DNA of 64,000 nt from Gnetum montanum (taxonomy: Eukaryota > Streptophyta > Gnetopsida > Gnetales > Gnetaceae): contig MNCI01022748.1 of assembly GCA_015680685.1 (NCBI GenBank), forward strand, positions 45,960 to 109,959, read 5' to 3'. The first letter of the stretch is position 1. Every line of letters begins with the position of its first letter. Positions 1 to 10,860 of the stretch are shown here, one piece after another. Under the pieces are notes generated by a model. That model had not been told where the DNA came from. It worked only from the letters and a program-made list of their open reading frames with translations, and did no database searches. A program made the position numbers and the translations under genes.

Positions 1-265
1 TCATTTCCTATTGCTTATTAGTTTAATCAAGATTATGTTCCATTGTCTCTAGGAGTAGCACTAGTTTAGGATCACATCATATGCCTCACTCTGGACTAAA
101 CCATACATGACAAAGAAAATACTAGTCCATGTGGGAAGACAGCGAACTGCGATCAACATGTAACTATCTAGATACCACAACTAGCCTATCCACGAAGTTC
201 GAGTGGATCGTGCATGAATGCTCATATTCGTATGGTTGAGTGTAGGGGTACCTTGCCACTCATCA
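1..265 (+). mobile_element. LTR 3' end (partial), D-like subfamily
   Basis: This is the last part of a long terminal repeat of the TGATGA...TCATCA family. It closely resembles the end of element D's 5' LTR at 44341-44578, including the conserved GTATGGTTGAG block and the terminal CTCATCA at 259-265. No primer site follows; the next bases read as reverse transcriptase of another element. It is therefore either a solo LTR or the 3' LTR of an element extending off the left edge. Confidence 0.75.
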
Positions 266-1335
266 TTAAGAAAGCAATTGGAAAGATTAGTAGAGAAGGG
301 TTACATTTGATTTTGAAAATATCCTTATGATGTCCTATGTTATTTGCAAATAAAGAGGATGGTTTGTTGAGATTATGATATGACTTTAAGTTACTTAATA
401 AGTACACCATCAAGAATAGGTATCTAGTACCATTGGTTTCAAATCTATTCAATTAGCTAGAAGGGACTTGAGTTTTCTCTCAACTTGACCTTTGCCAAGG
501 TTACTATCAGTTGTAGATCAAAGAGGGTGATGAAAAGAAGATAGCATGTGTCACTTGTTATGGTTCTTACTAGTGGACATTTGTGCCTTTTGGGTTGTGT
601 AACACTCCTACTACATTTTGCATGCTCATGAATGAGGTGTTTCATCCATTCCTTGATAAGTTCATTTTGATGTAGCTCAATGATATTTTGGTATACTCTC
701 ACTTAATGGAAGAGAATCTTCAATATCTAGATTTGGTGTTCTCAAAATTATGAGTATAAAATATATGTTAATTGGGACAAGGGTGAATTTGGTATGCTAG
801 AGTTAAAGTTCCTAGGCCACATCATTAATGGAGGTATGGTAAATCCAAATCTAAAGAAATTGTAGGTGATTGCCACTTCGCCTATTCCAAAAGATGTGTA
901 TCAATTGTACCAATTTCTAGGGTTGGAAATTTACTATAGGAAGTTGGTTTAGGGGTTTTCTAGTGTGATGGTAGTCCTAAAGAACTTGCAAAAGAAGGAT
1001 GTTTCTTGGAATCAGAGTCACCATTGTCAAAAAGAATTTGAGAAAATTAGCATGGCCCTCAAAACTTGGCCTATTTTAGCCCTTCCTAACTTCTCAAAAT
1101 CATTTAAAGTTGATACAGATGCTTCAAACAAGGCAATTGGTGGGGTGCTTTTGTAAGACAATCATCTTGTGGAATTTGAGTCAAAGAAGTTGAATCAAAC
1201 TAAGCAGTTGTAATTGGTATATGAAAAGAAGACATTTTTCATTGTGCATTGTCTTTGCACATGGCAATACTATCTCTATGCTGGTCTTATGATTTGATGC
1301 ATCTACTCTTCAAGTTCATCAATAATAAGCCCAAA
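266..1335 (+). pseudogene. Ty3/gypsy chromovirus-type RT and RNase H relic
   Basis: Across broken frames the translation follows Ty3/gypsy reverse transcriptase in order: LRKQLE near 267, FSQLDLCQGYYQL at about 472-513, EGDEKKIACVT, PFGLCNTPTTFC, then LNDILVYS at about 676-699. In the last motif the usual Tyr-x-Asp-Asp has become L-N-D. RNase H follows with VDTDASNKAIGGVLL in an open stretch at 965-1156. The wording (acidic EGDE, CYGSY, FCMLMNEVFHPFLDKF) is that of plant chromoviruses rather than the Athila or Tat elements elsewhere in the window. There are many in-frame stops. The 5' part of pol was separated by the LTR that ends at 265. Integrase and a chromodomain were not found. Confidence 0.8.
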
Positions 1336-1448
1336 TAACATTGAAGAAAGACAACATCCTTATTTAATATTAAAAAACTATGAAATAAATTTATTTTTTG
1401 TTAATTTGTAAAGTAAATATATACCTATTTGTAATATTTTTAAATAGT
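1336..1448. other. AT-rich spacer
   Basis: Nothing recognisable; AT-rich debris between the chromovirus relic and an inverted LTR fragment. Confidence 0.4.
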
Positions 1449-1868
1449 TAATGAGCAATGAGTGTTCCCTATGCCTAGCCATACAAATCACAAGTTTGTA
1501 TGCACAAGCTGATCAAATTTCATGGAACTCTAGGGCTAATAATATCCTATACAATTAAGCATTGGGTTGCCAATTTTTGTCTTCCTAATCATCACTTGTA
1601 CTAGCTTTATTGGTATTATTAAGTGTAATTGAAACATAAGATATTTGCATTTTTATTATTAAGATATTAAAACAATAAAGTATATGAGATATTAAAACAT
1701 TAAAATAACTATAGACTTGAAGGAAAACTAAACTATCCTAAGCATAAAGAATTTGTTCCCACTTTTTATACCCATCTTAAACTTATATTAATGTTGCTCG
1801 ATTACTAAGTATGGAGCAAAGTCATTCCGTTTTGCTTTAACAATTCAAATCCCACTAAATCTAGATAT
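1449..1868 (-). mobile_element. LTR fragment (TGATGA family), inverted
   Basis: Read on the minus strand, this matches the 3' half of the element C type LTR. It has AAAAAGTGGGAACAAA, the internal GTGTAATTG-like blocks, the GTATGG..AGGCATAGGG block and a degenerate CTCATTA end at 1449. Its 5' half is missing where the Copia LTR begins at 1869, so the Copia element probably inserted into or truncated it. Confidence 0.6.
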
Positions 1869-2670
1869 TGTGAAAGAGAATTCAATTTTCTAGAACAAGA
1901 AAAGTAGCTATCTCCAATTAATTCAAAAGAATATTACAAGTACAATAGTTCCACAACCCACAAACAACACAGTAACACACTCATCGATATTGCAAAGCAT
2001 GAGGCTCTACAATTACATAACAATTATCCTTAATGCAAGGCACAACTAAATGAGATCTCTCCCACAAACATAGAATTGAGATCCAAACACAATATATACA
2101 TGAACAGTTACAATGGCCAAACACAATTGACCATAAAGATGCACACTAAGTCACAAAATCTCTCTCAATCAACTCTCCTCTCATGACATCTCATGAAAAA
2201 ACATAAAAACACAAACAATATTCATCAAATTCAAGATAAGAACTCTAAATAAACCTTTTCCATGCTAAACTTAGAAATTCCCAATTGTTTCCTTCTTTTT
2301 TTCACCTTTTCAACCTATTTCCAAACTTGGAATTACCAACTCAAGACTTTCCCCGACCATACGAGACATTTATAACTTTGGCAAGATGTCTATCTACAAC
2401 ATTGAAGACTTAAGAAAAATGTCTTTGACCTATGGAATATGTCTTCCCAAAGATGTCTCCTATCTAGGAGAGATGTCTCCTCATAGATGTATCAGGATAG
2501 ACTGAAATATCTCCTGATCTATCAAGATGTCTTCTTCTCATGATAAGATGCCTCTTATTAGTTCCTAGCTCTTAGCGAAGATTTCTCTTTAACCTTTAAT
2601 ATGTCTCTCCAACTCCATACAACTTGCAATCAATTAAAAAATGGGGCTTGGAAGAGGTGTTCCTACACCA
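1869..2670 (-). mobile_element. Copia-type 3' LTR
   Basis: Bounded by TG...CA on the minus strand: it starts TGGTGTAGGAACACC at 2670 and ends TTCTCTTTCACA at 1869, about 802 bp. A purine-rich tract sits directly upstream of the start. The central part carries repeated AGACATCT-like octamers (plus-strand AGATGTCT, about 2380-2535). The minus-strand order of tract then LTR identifies it as a 3' LTR, and Copia gag/protease remains of the same orientation lie upstream at 3330-4060. No matching 5' LTR was found. Confidence 0.6.
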
Positions 2671-2686
2671 ATTCTTCCACCCTTCA
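2671..2686 (-). other. Polypurine tract of the Copia-type element
   Basis: On the minus strand the bases GAAGGGTGGAAGAAT abut the TG that opens the LTR at 2670. This is the position and composition expected of the plus-strand primer of an LTR retrotransposon. Confidence 0.55.
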
Positions 2687-2754
2687 AAAAGTGAACTAAG
2701 GTAAACAATGGAATAGGGGTAGAAGTGATCCTCAACTCAACATGTTTGGTCTTA

Positions 2755-2945
2755 TGGATCTTTATCTTCTCTTAAGATTTGAGTTTTGACTATGTGACTT
2801 TACTATATTTCTATATGTAGATATGGCCTTCTATTACCTTTAATTTGTGCTTATTAAATTCATTTCTTTTTCTTGCTTCTAAACCATACCATGGGCATTT
2901 AGAATGAGTGAAGAGTTTCCAAAGTGCATACTAGAACCAAAAATC
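2755..2945. repeat. Diverged direct repeat, copy 1
   Basis: About 190 bp recur in the same orientation at 5163-5352. Shared blocks include ATATGTAGATATGGCCTTCT and GGCATTTAGAATGAGTG. On the minus strand both copies give similar peptide (LEARxRN, KVIEGHIYI), so the unit may derive from a coding sequence, but I do not recognise it. The copies bracket the Copia coding debris. Confidence 0.65.
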
Positions 2946-3329
2946 CCTCCTTTAGGACACTTTGGAGTTGTTATAGCTTATCTTTGAATTTAACCAATCT
3001 TTAATTATTTTGGAAATGCTTCATGTTTATTATTATTTTTCTTCTTGGTTAAACTTCTATTTGTTGATCTTGAACTTCAATAGTTGTTTTTTATCTTGAA
3101 TTGCCTTCTTTCTCTTTTGATTACTTTAGTAAGGTCATTGAAACTTCTTTACCTTTTTTTGAATTTGATAAAGGGAAGTTGGCATCTTTCCTTTCATCAT
3201 GTATTTCTTCACTTTTTGATATTGTGGCATTGACAAATTGCTTTTCTTTTTTGAATAAATTATGTAGGCAAAGTTTAAGGTCTTTTATTTCTTCAATTTT
3301 TTTTATTTAATAGAGGCATCTTTTGATTT

Positions 3330-4060
3330 TTTCTATTTCTTGAATTCTCTAACGTTGAAGCTATTTTTCCACAATAGATTTTATTCCCAAGCATCTCAAA
3401 TTTGGCTTTTATATTATTGTTGACATAAATCATGCATGTGTTTTGGTCAAATACTAATTAATAGTCATCATTTGTTAATTGGCCAATTAATAGGAAGGAT
3501 TTTTCAAGATTTGGAATATAAAATACATTTCTGATTTCAAAATAATTTCCATCTTTCATATTGATATTTATTGTACCTTTTCCAAAAACTTGAAGTTCTC
3601 TACCATCCTCAAAATATAGCTTTCTAATGCCTCTTCTAAAACATATATTGGTAAAGTCATTAATTCTTGAAGTTATCTGATTTCTACAACTTGTTTTTAG
3701 TAGTCACTTGTTTGTAGAAAATTTCTTATTTGAATGGTAAAATGCATGAAAGATTGGTTGCTTATTTTCTGAAGGTGTTTGCCCTCCAATATTTGATGAC
3801 ATACTTTGCTTCTCTTCTAAATTTTTGTGTTTTGTGTTTGCTTTGTTCTTGGTTTTTTGAATATAAGTTTCCCTCTCTTGACTCTTTGTAGTTTTTGATT
3901 TTGTTTAATTTGTGCCCTCCTTGACATTTTGTAGACTTTGATGTATGCCCTCCTTTACTTGATATTTGTTTTGAAGATATTCCCACATTACTTTGCTAGT
4001 TTTTGAATTTAAAAGTGCATTCCTAATTTTGCCACAAACTAAATTAAAAATTATTCAATT
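3330..4060 (-). pseudogene. Ty1/copia gag C-terminus, protease and pre-integrase relic
   Basis: On the minus strand, high to low coordinates, the translation gives a gag-like segment (ALLNSKTSKVMWEYLQNKY), a lysine-rich linker, a degenerate retropepsin region (LLKTSCRNQITSR, where Copia normally has an Asp-Ser-Gly/Ala catalytic motif), then FEDGRELQVFGKGTINI and EIRNVFYIPNLEKSFLLIGQL. The last two are highly characteristic of the Copia gag-pre-integrase domain. The catalytic Asp is gone and there are stops and frame changes. Integrase and reverse transcriptase are not present between here and the 3' LTR at 2670, so the element is internally deleted. Confidence 0.75.
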
Positions 4061-5162
4061 AGTTAATTCTTCTTCCTTGATTGCTTTCTGAAATGTCTTT
4101 TTAAGTTTTTTTTTTCAATATTTTTGGTATTTCAATGCCTTTTTCCATAATGCTTCAAACATCAGTAAAATCCAATCACATCTATGTTAATCTTTACCAT
4201 ACCTTGAAATTTTGTGTATCATCATAGATAATGGAACTTGCTAGAAAATTGTTTTTTTTTTAATCTCCCATGGCTTCATCCTTAGCTCCCATAGCAACTT
4301 TTGATTTTTTAGATGTAAAAAGATTTGAAAAAAAAAAAATTTGTAGATTTTTAATAGCCTAATATATCAGATGATGTGGCAGCCCAACTAACAAATAAAT
4401 TTTTTCTAATTTTATAGTTGTGATAAATTCAAGATCCATAGGAGTTTTAGGTTTATATTAGGCTTTTTGGAAAGCCCATTCTGCAATCTATAAGCTTGTA
4501 AAATTTCATATCAATTGGAATTTATTTGATGATTCAAATATTTCTCAAAAAAGATGTCTTGAATAAAACTATTCAGTGTTTAGAATAGAAATTGGTGATT
4601 TGCATGATGAATATCTCTGTAATCCAAGAGAGTTATGGAGTGAGTGAGCACTTGATATAAATATTTTTCAACAATCTACCTACTTGCAAAATTTAGAATT
4701 AATTTGAGTTGATTTGATCGCTAAAATCTATTATGCAAAAGTAGCCTCGAATGTGATTATTCAACTTCTTAGATTAATGAATTAGTGAATATGATGAATT
4801 GATGATAGATGATGAAAGTTATTAGAGTGGAAAATTTTGTAACATAAACTATCTTATTGTTGTAACATCAAATTGCCTCAATGGCATCAATTGTCATTCC
4901 ATAAAAACCTACTTTGTCCACATATTTATATCCAAATGATGGGGCCATAATAGAATCTAATGAGACACCTATTTTATGAAAAATTGGATTGAAATTCAAG
5001 AAACATGATAGATTGGGGTCATTCTCTAATTACATCTACCCATCAATTTTTTAATAAAAGAAAAAATAATAGAATTTTCTATCTTGTCTTATGTGGCATA
5101 ATAATTCAAATATAAATTACATAGCCTTGATCACTATTTTACAAAAGAAAACTATTTTGGCT

Positions 5163-5352
5163 TCACTTGATCTTTATTTGCTCTTAAGATTTGAGCTTTG
5201 ACTATGTGCTTTTACAATATTTCCATATGTAGATATGGCCTTCTATTACCTTGAATTTGGGCTTGTTAAATGCATTTCTTTGTCTTGCTTCTAAATTGCA
5301 GCATAGGCATTTAGAATGAGTGGAGTAAGAGTTTTCAAAGTGTATACTAGAA
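5163..5352. repeat. Diverged direct repeat, copy 2
   Basis: Second copy of the unit at 2755-2945, about 2.4 kb away. Its minus-strand frame is the more intact (open 5202-5426) and includes SKCLCCNLEARQRNAFN followed by a GHIYIWKYC stretch. No function is assigned. Confidence 0.65.
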
Positions 5353-5519
5353 CCAATATCAACAATACTAAAAATGTCAAATTTATTAAAGAAAGATATC
5401 ATCATCATCATCCTAGTGTTATGCAAATAGAATGGGGTTGGCTAAAAAAAAGTATATTATATAATACCTTCTCTCTATTTGCTCCATCAATGTCTAAAAA
5501 CTCACAATGAAAATATTTT

Positions 5520-6200
5520 ATGTCTTTGTGAAGTTTTTTGACCATTTAGTTTTGGTAATTACTGCATTACTTGCATTCAAAAACGCTACAAAACCTTATA
5601 CTCTTATTTCTTTCACTTTCCTCTATTCCATGGATCGTTTTTCAAGTTTCCTTTTGGTGAGATCTTCATTGACCCAAATTTTACAACCCTTTAAGTGACT
5701 ACATTGTTCCCCAACTTTAGACCTATTGTTTATGTTATGAAATTTGACCATAATGTGCCTAGGATTATGTTTTTAGGCTTAAAATAAATTGCATTCTTTA
5801 TTTTAGATGATTCAATATAGATTATATCTTATATTATTGTTGTCACTTTTTCAACCAAATTTTGCTCTTCTTTTTCTTCTATTTCAACAAAATAAAGATT
5901 AAAAACCTTTTCCCTTCCGTTGTTTTTCTTTATTGAGAATTTTACATATTACCAAATCCATGTTAGCTTCTTCATTGATTTTCTTGAGTTGTTTCTTTAT
6001 TGGATCCACTTCAAAATATAGCAATTTCAACTTTCATGTAGTTTTTTATCTCAATGATTTATTTCTCCTTATCATTTTTTGATTTATTTCAATCTTGGCT
6101 TTATAAGTAGCAAACTTGGCTTATAATGTAGTGATCTTCTCCACGTATAGTGGTAAATCATTAATTTTTACCATCATTTCTATGTACATTGCAGCCTTTG
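5520..6200 (-). pseudogene. LINE ORF1-like relic (coiled coil plus NEDLT motif)
   Basis: Minus-strand translation has a charged, helix-prone segment (KAKIEINQKMIRRNK, PIKKQLKKINEEAN) at about 5900-6150. It is followed by PRHIMVKFHNINNR, LKGCKIWVNEDLTKRKLEKR and a final TKTKWSKNF near 5520. Coiled coil, then an RNA-binding fold ending in lKG-x-x-I-x-NEDLT, is the layout of ORF1 proteins of some L1-like non-LTR elements. It is broken by stops. A LINE reverse transcriptase relic lies at 10.9 kb on the other strand, so the two are not one insertion. Confidence 0.5.
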
Positions 6201-6269
6201 TTCCTTTACTTATATATTTAAAGACCTAAACAATTCAGGATTTTATTGCCCGAATCCTATTTCAAAATC

Positions 6270-7060
6270 TTGATATCCAAATGGCTAATTGGACATTCAA
6301 ATAGATTTAATTTTCCCTCATCTCAATCGAAAAGTAAAAATTTTAATTTATCTTTTGAAGCGCGAACAAGAATTTGCCCTTCAAATACAGAACATTAATT
6401 ATAGGCGGTCAAAGTTAATAGGTTCAGCTATATTCCACGCCACTCATTCTACAAAAATATCTGTTTCAACAGTAACATTCGCGTAAGGGAAAGGCTTTAA
6501 CGTACGGACTATGAATCCAGTTCTTCCTTGAATACATACCACAGGTTCATTGACCGAATTACGGTACTCGGCATATGCATATTGGCCGCCACCATCATCG
6601 TCAATGTTCACATCCTTGAGATTCTTGACTTTACTAAAGTTGTACAACTTAATACTCTTCCCTGCAACGTTTCCCCACGCGTTCGTGCTTGCGATTGAGT
6701 CCAAAATCCTGGAAGTGGGCATCCTGAAAGTGGTTCTCCTGGATCCATGTAAAAGAGGAAACAGAAGATAGTAAAACTATATCTGCTTTGTGCCTAAGTT
6801 TGACGCTCAAGAGATAACTAATAACACTCAGAAACCACAGGACCAACTTGTTAGTGCGAAACTGCGAACCAACTGCCATAGAACGTAAGTCCAGCACAGC
6901 CACTGGAACCTGCTTGATGCTAACCATGATGGTAGGCTGTGCTCCAGTGGAGAAAGAAAATGCACAACGGAAACCATTATAACGAAAATATTTGACAACA
7001 AATCTCAGGAGTCCCGTACCAGCTTGGGCTGCAGCCAATAATGATAATGTAAATCTGTCT
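6270..7060 (-). pseudogene. Possible plant gene fragment, unrecognised
   Basis: Two overlapping minus-strand frames stand out: 7038-6649 (129 codons, with a hydrophobic stretch KLVLWFLSVISYLLSV) and 6722-6444 (92 codons, GNVAGKSIKLYNFS, later EPVVCIQGRTGFIVRTLKP and an FVE end). Base composition is more balanced than in the flanking repeats. A splice-acceptor-like TTTCAG lies at the start of the second frame (near 6723), so these may be exons or an exon next to an intron rather than two proteins. I do not recognise the product. It could be a live exon, a pseudogene or chance. Confidence 0.35.
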
Positions 7061-7204
7061 ATGCTTTCTGCTCTGTGACCAAATCAGGTTCTCAACCAAA
7101 GTTCTTTTGTTTTGTCATATGCATCACGAAGCATGCTAGGTGTTAAATATACAGAGCAGTACTACATCGCCAAGCATGGAATAAATGCATACCCAGTCCA
7201 CAAG

Positions 7205-7500
7205 TTATGGATGTGGCTTTTACTTTTTCCTTTTCACTCTGTTGATGGACAGAGAGGAGCTCCTTAAGACAGGTATAAAGTTAAAAAGACCAAAGACTAT
7301 CAGAAACAGTTTGATACTTTAATCAGCAACCTCCAGTCATGGCAAGATTTGATTTATGGATGTGGCTTTTTCTTTTTCCCTTTCACCGTGATTATGGATA
7401 GAGAACATATTCACCCTGGCTGTCCTTACGATAGGGATAAAGCTAAAGAGACAGAACACAAAAGACTGCAAAATGAAAAACCAGTTTGAAGAGGATTTGG
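7205..7500. repeat. Diverged tandem duplication, about 149-bp unit
   Basis: Both copies start with TTATGGATGTGGCTTTT (7205 and 7354) and continue with a pyrimidine tract, TTTCAC, a GATGGA/GATAGAGA block and an AAAG(A)GAC block. Copies differ at roughly a quarter of positions. No coding function is seen. Confidence 0.6.
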
Positions 7501-8781
7501 CTTCGTATTTGCTTGTTTGCTAGCTATGCTTTGGAGATTCGCGATTCTGGATAAATTTTGACGAATTGTTTGCGTTGGATTCGTACAGAAACACATTATT
7601 TCATAATTTCATAATTTTCGATGAATTTTTGTGTGGATCTATACATATACATGGAAGTGGGCACCTTGCCTTGCCTCGTATTCTTGCATTGTGCATTAAA
7701 ATCTTACCTCTCTTTTCCTGTTCTGAAATTTACCAGAAACTTCGTTTCATTTGTTAAGTGGGCAGTAGGGAATCAAGATTCATGGCATCGGTATGACACA
7801 GGAGTACGAATGAAAACACACGGAAATCACGAAAGGGCTACTTTGGTAACCGAAGGCCGAAGGGCCAAGTTTGGGTCATACCGAAATCACCGTGCGTCAA
7901 AGGTTCCGCCATGACACACATTCACGCGTGTTTATTGGTCATTGCTGGTTTTTGCTCTTTTTCTCTGCCGAACAAAGAAAAAGCAAAACGGGTCATCGTG
8001 ATGGGTCATGTCATGAACATGATGACAGATGGATGCTTGTTCAACTTTTTTTAAAATCTATTTGGTTATGAATCAACGAAGCCCACCACCACATGGCCAA
8101 TGGCCATATGCAAGCTCATGGCGCTCAGTTTTTACTTTACCCTTCATCATGACTAGTGCTAAGCCGATTCCTCAGGGTCCGAAAGATTTTTGATCATCGT
8201 AGGTGAGGTGAGTTACTGGGCTGTGGGCTGTGCCTAGTTTATAATATGGTCGTCTTCAACATGGCCCTACAGCGCTACTGGCAGGTCCTTGTTGAACAAA
8301 AGTATTAGCAAACGTGCTTTGTTATGAATTTGGTTGAGGCTTGAGGCTTAATTTCATTCTTAGAAAGATTGGATTGAGTAACAAAAGAGTTCATTTTATT
8401 GTTGTCATTTTGGTTGTTGCAGAAATTATATGTTTGGCCAGATTATAGCTCTTGAGTAAGGAAATAGATTTGATGCCAACTATACCTTTGCAAGTTTTCT
8501 TGCTTCAATTTAATGGTGATATTGCAATCTTCTGTGCCATTTTTAAGCATTAATAATGTTTTGGATTTACATTATGATATATGAGATTTAATTTTTTTAA
8601 AAAATAATATATTTAAATTTTCTCTATCACATTCCCAGCTACAAACTCTCGTCCCGACTTTTTCTTGATGCACACGTACCCGAACATGTTCAGAATCACC
8701 AATACTATTCCTCGCTTCCACAAATAGAATTCTTTTGATGCATAGTTTGCTAGGAAATGTTGATTCTGCTTTTTGCCCCTA
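7501..8781. other. Low-copy-looking region, no gene recognised
   Basis: Open stretches here (for example 7621-7914 plus, 8613-8822 minus) are under 100 codons and lack recognisable motifs. The minus frame near 8640-8740 has a hydrophobic run followed by KKK, reminiscent of a membrane segment, but nothing supports a gene call. Composition is less AT-rich than the retrotransposon blocks. Confidence 0.35.
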
Positions 8782-8895
8782 CCAAGATGACCACACAAGA
8801 CAAAGATGACCACACAAGACAAGGAACCATTTTATTGGCCCAACCGCTGTGCAATGTCGACCCCATAAAGTTTTCGACCCCATAAAGTTTTCCAC
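8782..8895. repeat. Two adjacent short tandem duplications
   Basis: AAGATGACCACACAAGAC occurs twice in a row at about 8783-8821. Some 40 bp later a roughly 17-bp unit (TCGACCCCATAAAGTTT) is doubled at about 8859-8893. Near-identical copies indicate recent replication-slippage or repair events. Confidence 0.8.
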
Positions 8896-10213
8896 CTTGG
8901 AAATTTACTTTGATGATTGATTTCATAGCTTCGCATCACAGCCAAAACATAATATCTCACAATGAAAAAGACGAAAGGGAAACAAAAAGCGGAAGGACCA
9001 GACAAGAAATATACATGGAGAGCAGAGTGCAGCCTTAGACTTTGAAGCTCCCCGGTGTTAGTTTTAAGATTTTTCAAAGAATTAAATCCAAAAATCAAAA
9101 TTGCTCAGGGAAAACTTACCCTTCCCATATAATGGGGGTAGTTGGAGGTTTGTGCTTGAATGGTTACTATCAGGCTTTGATTTTTTTCATCTTGAATCCA
9201 GGTCCTTCAAACACCTAGAAGGTTATATTGTTCGCCAAGTCTTTGAAAGAGAGCTGACCCCTTCCCTTGAAGGCCTGAAACGTAATGAGCAAAATGCCAA
9301 TGTAGCAAATATGCTTTAACATGATCACCATTCTTCCCCAAGGGTGGATAACAAAAGAGGTGCTTCATTGCTTGCTAGGAAGGGAGAAGTTCCTGTTTGG
9401 TTCTAGCATAATGATTCATGGCTGGACTTTATCACAAAAAATAAATAATTATCATCATATGCTAGGCCAAGAGATGCATTTTTTTATATGAATTCTTATG
9501 GTGATGGTGAATATATATACCAGTTGGATTTTATCACAACAAATAACTAATTATGATTATACTACTAGTGCAAGAAAGAACTTATGGATATGTAATGGCA
9601 TGGTTAATTACCAACACAAAATTTAAGGCTTAACAAACTTCCATTACAAGAATTATTTAACATTGGTTTTCATTTTTTTCACATGAATAAATTGTAAGTG
9701 AATTAGTTTTAGGATTTCCTTAACTTGAAAAAGAAAAAGATTCTCTCAGCCAAATAATAGATATATATCATAATTATACAACTAAACTAGTGAGGTAGCA
9801 TCATAAATAGTTTATTAAAACATCAATGTTATCTTTTAAAGCTTTAATGTTAAAATAAGAAATAGAATAAAGAGTAATAAACTCCTTGATTTTCATCTCT
9901 TTATGGAGATCAAGGATGTAGTTTTAGTTTAACCATGATGGAAATATGGTAGGACAACCATATTTTGGATGATGAGACTTGATCTTACTTTTTGACTTCC
10001 TCAGAAATTAACCCCTAGTAGCATGGTGATTTAGAAGAATCAATATTCATACTAGTCTAAGGATCACAATGGACACACCAAATGTTTTTTTTACTTGTTG
10101 GAGTTTTGCTAGTACATTATATGTTGTAACCTTGATACATATTAATGTATTTTCTCTGGACTCATTTCCACTTATAGATATCATACACCTTGTCCAAACA
10201 AGGCTATGATAAC
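8896..10213. other. Intergenic, nothing recognised
   Basis: There are short frames at 8832-9098 (minus) and 9101-9319 (plus) with no family motif. A short block (GGACTTTATCACAA / GGATTTTATCACAA) recurs near 9424 and 9527. Otherwise AT-rich sequence. Confidence 0.35.
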
Positions 10214-10340
10214 AATGAGGTGTTAGCCTAGTGGTAAATCTCTTGATTTGAAAGCTCCAAATCATGGATTCGATTATAATGGGCAACACTAAGTTAGAAA
10301 GTCTTAATAAAACTATTTATCTTAGGGTGTACCTATATTT
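10214..10340 (+). mobile_element. tRNA-derived SINE, copy 1
   Basis: It has an RNA polymerase III split promoter: box A TAGCCTAGTGG at 10224-10234 and box B GGATTCGATTAT at 10266-10277, about 31 bp apart as in tRNA genes. The rest does not fold as a real tRNA. A related copy lies inverted at 43105-43195, sharing GGTGTTAxCCTAGTGGTAA and the post-box-B TAACACTAA-like tail. Two dispersed copies make it a SINE rather than a tRNA gene. Confidence 0.6.
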
Positions 10341-10860
10341 AAGTCCTTATTTCACTATCTATTTACTGACTAATCCTTCATTTGCTTGATTTATAAATAA
10401 TGATTTTGACTTCATTCCCCAACTCTCAATGACCTTTCTACCCACCTTAGGATAGTGACTAATTACAAACAAGGGATCATGAAAGTCTAAAAGTTCTACA
10501 ATGTAAGAATACATGTTTAATTTCCTAGTTTTTAAATACTAATATTTTGTGAACCCTCAGTCATACATGAATTTTATCCTTAACAAGGCTATTCAAGTTA
10601 TCTAATTTTTGAACACTTTTTGAGTATTTGCAAATTAGGGCTAGAATTTATTACCTATTTATTGAGTTTTTGTATAGGTAATCTAACATCACCATTGAAT
10701 CCAAAAGGCCAAAAATGTTAGAAATAATTATTTATTTGTCTAAAATAGGAATCAAATGTATAAGTTATAAAATTTTGAAGTTATTTGCATTAAAAATAAT
10801 TAAATAGATTATTATTACACTAAATTATTAGGCAATATCCTTGATAGAAAGCTTAATAGT
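10341..10860. other. Intergenic, nothing recognised
   Basis: AT-rich sequence between the SINE and the LINE relic; no motif or repeat noticed. Confidence 0.35.

Noticed and set aside
5399-5415. (ATC)n run near 5400
   Set aside because: Only about five units; trivial microsatellite inside a repeat copy.
7566-8071. Three overlapping plus-strand frames of 63-97 codons
   Set aside because: No motif, no consistent start context, mutually overlapping; likely chance in a less AT-rich stretch.
10224-10277. A tRNA gene
   Set aside because: Boxes A and B are present, but acceptor and anticodon stems do not pair and a second copy occurs elsewhere; SINE fits better.
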